From: an uncultured Lachnospiraceae bacterium
GTDB lineage: Bacteria; Bacillota; Clostridia; Lachnospirales; Lachnospiraceae
Reading direction: 5' to 3'
NCBI GenBank assembly: GCA_910588655.1
Contig: CAJUPJ010000035.1
Location: 1 to 36,944, forward strand
DNA length: 36,944 nucleotides
The stretch's first letter is position 1. Each line of letters starts with the position of its first letter. Below, one piece after another: positions 33,990-36,944 of the stretch. Below the pieces are notes generated by a model, which worked only from the letters and a program-made list of their open reading frames with translations, was not told the DNA's origin and did no database searches. The position numbers were made by a program, and so were the translations under genes.

Positions 33990-34754
33990 TTATCCTACTG
34001 CATTTGCAGTTTCAAATGCTTCTTTATAACTGAGCACTCTGTTAATATATGTATTACAGTATGAAGGAACGCCTCCATTCCGCCTTACTGCACCGCTTCC
34101 TGCATTATATGCAGCAAGCGCAAGCTTTACATCACCTTTAAATTCCTTTAGTTTAAGTGAAATACATTTTGCCCCGCCCATTATATTCTGCTCTGGGTCA
34201 AACGGGTCATCAACCCCAAGCCCTTTTGCTGTTTCTGGCATAAGCTGCATTACTCCCATTGCACCTGCGCTTGATACACAATCTGGGTTAAAGTCAGACT
34301 CAGCCTTCGCAATCGCTTTAAGAAGGCTTTCTGATACATTATACTTTTTAGCTGCTGCTTTAAAATATGCATCATACTTTGTCTTCTTCATAGAAGAGGC
34401 GGGAACAGCCTGCCCGGCAGATGAAGTCCCCTGGACTTTATTATCACCGCTGCTGCCACTATTGCCATTACTGCCATCCGCTACATCAATATATCTGACC
34501 ATCCTGCCAGTAACAGGGTCTCTATATCCTGTATTTTCCTCTGTTTCTTCTGTGTTATCATTATCTGTTTTGTCTGTGTCTTCTTTTTCTGCTTTCTTAC
34601 TTTCTGTTTCATCCTTCTTGCCAGAAACCTTCTGGAGCATTTCATCAAACCCTGTAATAGTTGTTTCCCTTCCACTATTTTCCGGATAAGTCTTAACAGG
34701 TTTTAAAACCTTAAGGCTGTTCATGGCATTTAGATAAGATTCTGTACTTATCAT
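33990..34754 (-). CDS. Lytic transglycosylase (SLT domain)
   Basis: 254 residues. The N-terminal 125 residues are low-complexity, Lys/Glu/Asp and Ser/Gly-rich. The SLT domain spans about 130-245: YNVSESLLKAIAKAESDFNP with catalytic Glu, SSAGAMGVMQLMPETAKGLG, NIMGGAKCISLKLKEF and LALAAYNAGSGAVRRNGGVP. No clear signal peptide; the N-terminus (MISTESYLNAMNSLKVLKP) resembles flagellar-associated SLT proteins, so export may be unconventional. Its ATG overlaps the stop of the small upstream gene. Confidence 0.9.
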   Translation of the reverse strand: MISTESYLNAMNSLKVLKPVKTYPENSGRETTITGFDEMLQKVSGKKDETESKKAEKEDTDKTDNDNTEETEENTGYRDPVTGRMVRYIDVADGSNGNSGSSGDNKVQGTSSAGQAVPASSMKKTKYDAYFKAAAKKYNVSESLLKAIAKAESDFNPDCVSSAGAMGVMQLMPETAKGLGVDDPFDPEQNIMGGAKCISLKLKEFKGDVKLALAAYNAGSGAVRRNGGVPSYCNTYINRVLSYKEAFETANAVG

Positions 34755-35062
34755 CTGAAATTCCTCCCAGTACCACTAAATAATTCTTCTATAGTCAGGT
34801 TATTATTAACATTCCTGTAACCTGGCATATCTGCATGGATGCAATATACTGGTGCTTTATGTGTAAACATGGTATTACATGCTGCACCTGCATTTTTTGC
34901 AGGCTGTTTTAAAGTACCTGCTGCTTTTACACTATGGATATTTATCTGCCTGTAGGATGCATCACTGCTTCCAGACAAAACTGCATCTACTGCTTCTTTT
35001 GTTATGGCATCCTTACACCTGAGTACAGAAGCCCTCTTAACACCTTTTATCCTGTCCACCAA
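34751..35062 (-). CDS. Small conserved hypothetical protein paired with the transglycosylase
   Basis: 103 residues from TTG 35062, which has AGGGAGG five bases upstream; ATG 35086 overlaps this site. It starts VDRIKGVKRASVLRCKDAITKEAVDAVL with SYRQINIHSVKAAGT in the middle. No signal or membrane segment. Four-base overlap (ATGA) with the transglycosylase indicates coupled translation. No function recognised. Confidence 0.65.
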   Translation of the reverse strand: MVDRIKGVKRASVLRCKDAITKEAVDAVLSGSSDASYRQINIHSVKAAGTLKQPAKNAGAACNTMFTHKAPVYCIHADMPGYRNVNNNLTIEELFSGTGRNFR

Positions 35063-35104
35063 TACTGCCTCCCTTAAAATTGCCATACAGATATAGTAAT
35101 TTTA

Positions 35105-36325
35105 TCACTTTTCAGTACAAGTTTCAAGTGCAGAGTATACTATATTACGTATAACCTGTACATCCCTGTAACCATTGCCGCCACATTTCTGTATTACATA
35201 TATAATTGACAAATCATTAGCAGGGTCTATTGATACATAGCATCCAAGCCAGCCATCCCAGCCATATTCGCCAGTTGAACCAAGTCCTCCCGACGCTTTG
35301 ACATCTGTCATTACACGCATAAGGTTTCCATATCCATATCCCTTAAGTGCCTCCCAGTCATAACTTCTTAGCTGGCTTTCGCTAAGATTATTCTGTACCA
35401 TAAATTCTACTGTTGTACTTCCTAAAATCCTTATGCCATTATAAGTCCCTTTACCAAGCAGCATTTTAACAAATTTTGAATAGTCATCAATAGTTGATAC
35501 AAGCCCTGCACCTCCTGATTCAAATGCAGGCTGCTTTTTGTGCATGTATACAAGCCCCAGGTGCTGCCATGTACAAGGCTCCATTGTCTGTGTTTCTGGC
35601 ATATACTGGTAATTCTGCATAAGCCTGTCCTGCTTTTCTTCTGGCACATAAAAGTCTGTGTCTTCCATGCCGAGCGGATTAAATATTTCTTCCTTTAAAA
35701 AATCACTGTAACATTTTCCGCTTATTACTTCAACTATTGCACCAAGCACATCAGCACAAAAACTATAGTTCCATCTGTCACCAGGCTGGAACTTCAAAGG
35801 CTGTTTTCCTATTAAGTTAGCCAGTTCATAAGTAGATACTGGATGCCCCTCTTCAACATCCTTATAATATTTGTCTATCATATCCTGCATTTCCCTGCCT
35901 GCTGGAAAACTTGCATCAGGATAATTTACACCTGCTGTCATATTTAAAAGGTCTTGTATTGTAATTTCCCTTTCAGCTGGTACATATCCGTTTTCTGTAA
36001 GTACCATCTGGTTTTTAAATGAAGGAATATACATACCTGCCTCATCAGATAAAGATAACAGCCCTTTTTCCATTAAAATCATTACTGCAACTGCTGTAAC
36101 AGGTTTTGTCATTGAATAACAGCGGAATATAGAATCTCTTGCCATAGGAATATGACGTTCCTTGTCAGCCTCACCATATTCCTCCCGGTAAACCTCTTCC
36201 CCATGCTGCAGGACACATATGGCAGCACCAATATTGCAGTCCGGGCTTTTACTATACCCCTCTAATGTAGAGATTATTGCATTATCAAGCCTTGAAAGTA
36301 TTGTTTTATTAAGTGTATTCTTCAT
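35105..36325 (-). CDS. Beta-lactamase-fold serine hydrolase (class C / EstB-like)
   Basis: 406 residues from ATG 36325 (GGGG six bases upstream; ATG 36337 has none). The SxxK motif is in IFRCYSMTKPVTAVAVMILM, the Y-x-N-like motif is RWNYSFCADVLGAIV (Tyr-Ser-Phe, so the Asn is replaced as in esterases), and the third motif is GGLGSTGEYGWDGW in place of KTG. This suggests an esterase or D-aminopeptidase-type hydrolase rather than an antibiotic-resistance beta-lactamase. No signal peptide. A small hairpin (GGACAG / CTGTCC, 36354-36373) lies in its leader. Confidence 0.88.
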   Translation of the reverse strand: MKNTLNKTILSRLDNAIISTLEGYSKSPDCNIGAAICVLQHGEEVYREEYGEADKERHIPMARDSIFRCYSMTKPVTAVAVMILMEKGLLSLSDEAGMYIPSFKNQMVLTENGYVPAEREITIQDLLNMTAGVNYPDASFPAGREMQDMIDKYYKDVEEGHPVSTYELANLIGKQPLKFQPGDRWNYSFCADVLGAIVEVISGKCYSDFLKEEIFNPLGMEDTDFYVPEEKQDRLMQNYQYMPETQTMEPCTWQHLGLVYMHKKQPAFESGGAGLVSTIDDYSKFVKMLLGKGTYNGIRILGSTTVEFMVQNNLSESQLRSYDWEALKGYGYGNLMRVMTDVKASGGLGSTGEYGWDGWLGCYVSIDPANDLSIIYVIQKCGGNGYRDVQVIRNIVYSALETCTEK

Positions 36326-36484
36326 TGTAAACCCCATTTCATCGCTAATTAGTGGACAGACTTCTGCCTGTCCCTTGTCTTATATATTAGCACATCAAAA
36401 CGGAAATTTAAACAGGATTTTGCCAGTTATCTTTTGTTGGTGAATGGACGGTTTCATAAACCAATAAAACATTAGGCAGCAGGG

Positions 36485-36944
36485 TAACTGTAAATTATCC
36501 CATTTTTCTTGCTTTCACAATTATTGCAGCATTTAAATACCTGGCTCTCCCAGCAGAATAAAACCTTCCCTCCTGGAAAACATCTGTCTCTTTCTCATTA
36601 TAAGATGACTCCTCTGCCACATGCAATTTCCAGCACATTTTTTCCTCTGACATCGCCCATAAGGCAAAGCGTATCCTCTGTTGGTGTATAGAACCCATAA
36701 TCTGGCAGCGCTATTGTGGTCATATCTGCTTCTTTAATCCCTGCCCACCAGCTTGAATTATGTTCCAGTATATTTGCAGAATTTTCTTCCAGTATATTTT
36801 CTTCTCCATTTATATAAAACAAATTATCAATTGAAACCCCAAAATATTCTGCCAGCTTTGGCAGCAGCATTAAATCAGGATTTGCTTTTCCCGTTTCCCT
36901 TAATTAAAGATATTGTTGGGTAAAAAAAGAAAGGTCAGTCGATT
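36485..36944 (-). pseudogene. HTH-regulator / methyltransferase gene, broken and running off the edge
   Basis: At the window edge an XRE-type HTH reads RETGKANPDLMLLPKLAEYF GVSIDNLF (written in two parts) but is preceded in frame by a TAA where the recognition helix should be. After a linker the frame continues as a SAM methyltransferase start (DYGFYTPTEDTLCLMGDVRG, NVLEIACGRGVIL) and then stops at 36598. Another frame (down to about 36495) has a methyltransferase-like C-terminal end (YLNAAIIVKARKMG). Most of the catalytic domain is deleted. Two families are fused or collapsed here; it is not functional. Confidence 0.65.

Noticed and set aside
36354..36373. Hairpin GGACAG / CTGTCC before the serine hydrolase
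   Set aside because: Six base pairs and no T-run or known leader motif; may be chance.
1..36944. CRISPR arrays, tRNA or rRNA genes, intact insertion sequences
   Set aside because: No regularly spaced repeats, tRNA-like cloverleaf or rRNA signature, and no complete transposase were found on either strand.

Overview
The window looks like a chromosomal segment of a low-GC, endospore-forming anaerobic Firmicute. Lachnospiraceae is the best guess, from protein family types (DUF3737, DUF4867, Rpn family, a CBS-containing Mn pyrophosphatase, Big_2/CotH surface proteins), A+T-rich codons and strong GGAGG ribosome sites. No rRNA, tRNA or CRISPR array was seen.

Main result: the sporulation sigma factor gene sigK is split. 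Its N-terminal half lies at about 24255-24520 and its C-terminal half at 13547-13912, both on the minus strand and in the order expected for excision. Joining the halves through an AA dinucleotide (24255-24256 with 13911-13912) restores a 209-residue SigK in frame, and the matching excised-circle junction has dyad symmetry around the same AA. The 10,344-bp intervening DNA is therefore a skin-like element. It carries a large serine recombinase whose stop codon lies just past its own attachment site. It also carries a 65-aa protein translationally coupled upstream of the recombinase, which is a candidate directionality factor. Unexpectedly, its cargo is a complete nucleoside scavenging operon: purine nucleoside phosphorylase, guanine deaminase, a Crp/Fnr regulator, phosphopentomutase, NupC-type transporter and DeoC. 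A YgjV-like membrane protein, a roughly 170-nt structured non-coding element with pseudoknot potential, and a broken Rpn-family gene fill the rest.

Left flank: 1-6.3 kb is a graveyard. It holds one intact CMD/cupin gene, a three-part chimeric ORF (ABC ATPase + Big_2 + cyclophilin-like), a broken DUF3737 gene, a C45-type amidase whose catalytic segment is deleted, a frameshifted CotH-kinase gene and a truncated acetyltransferase. From 6.3 to 10.8 kb are acetyltransferases, a methyltransferase, a GIY-YIG/DUF4357 nuclease and an internally deleted RhuM gene. From 10.8 to 13.4 kb lie housekeeping RlmD and YhaM.

Right flank (24.6-36.9 kb) runs on the minus strand and is mostly housekeeping: thioredoxin, HAD phosphatase, CBS-PPase, a large TPR/acidic protein with a degenerate AAA-like end, nitrilase-family amidase, RsmF-type rRNA methyltransferase, DUF4867, TtcA-like protein, a lytic transglycosylase with a small partner, a beta-lactamase-fold serine hydrolase, and a broken HTH-methyltransferase gene at the edge.

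How it works together (inference): in the vegetative and spore chromosome sigK is interrupted and the salvage operon is resident. In the sporulating mother cell the recombinase and its coupled small protein would excise the circle and switch SigK on. The candidate SigK start has no hydrophobic pro-sequence, so excision may be the principal switch.
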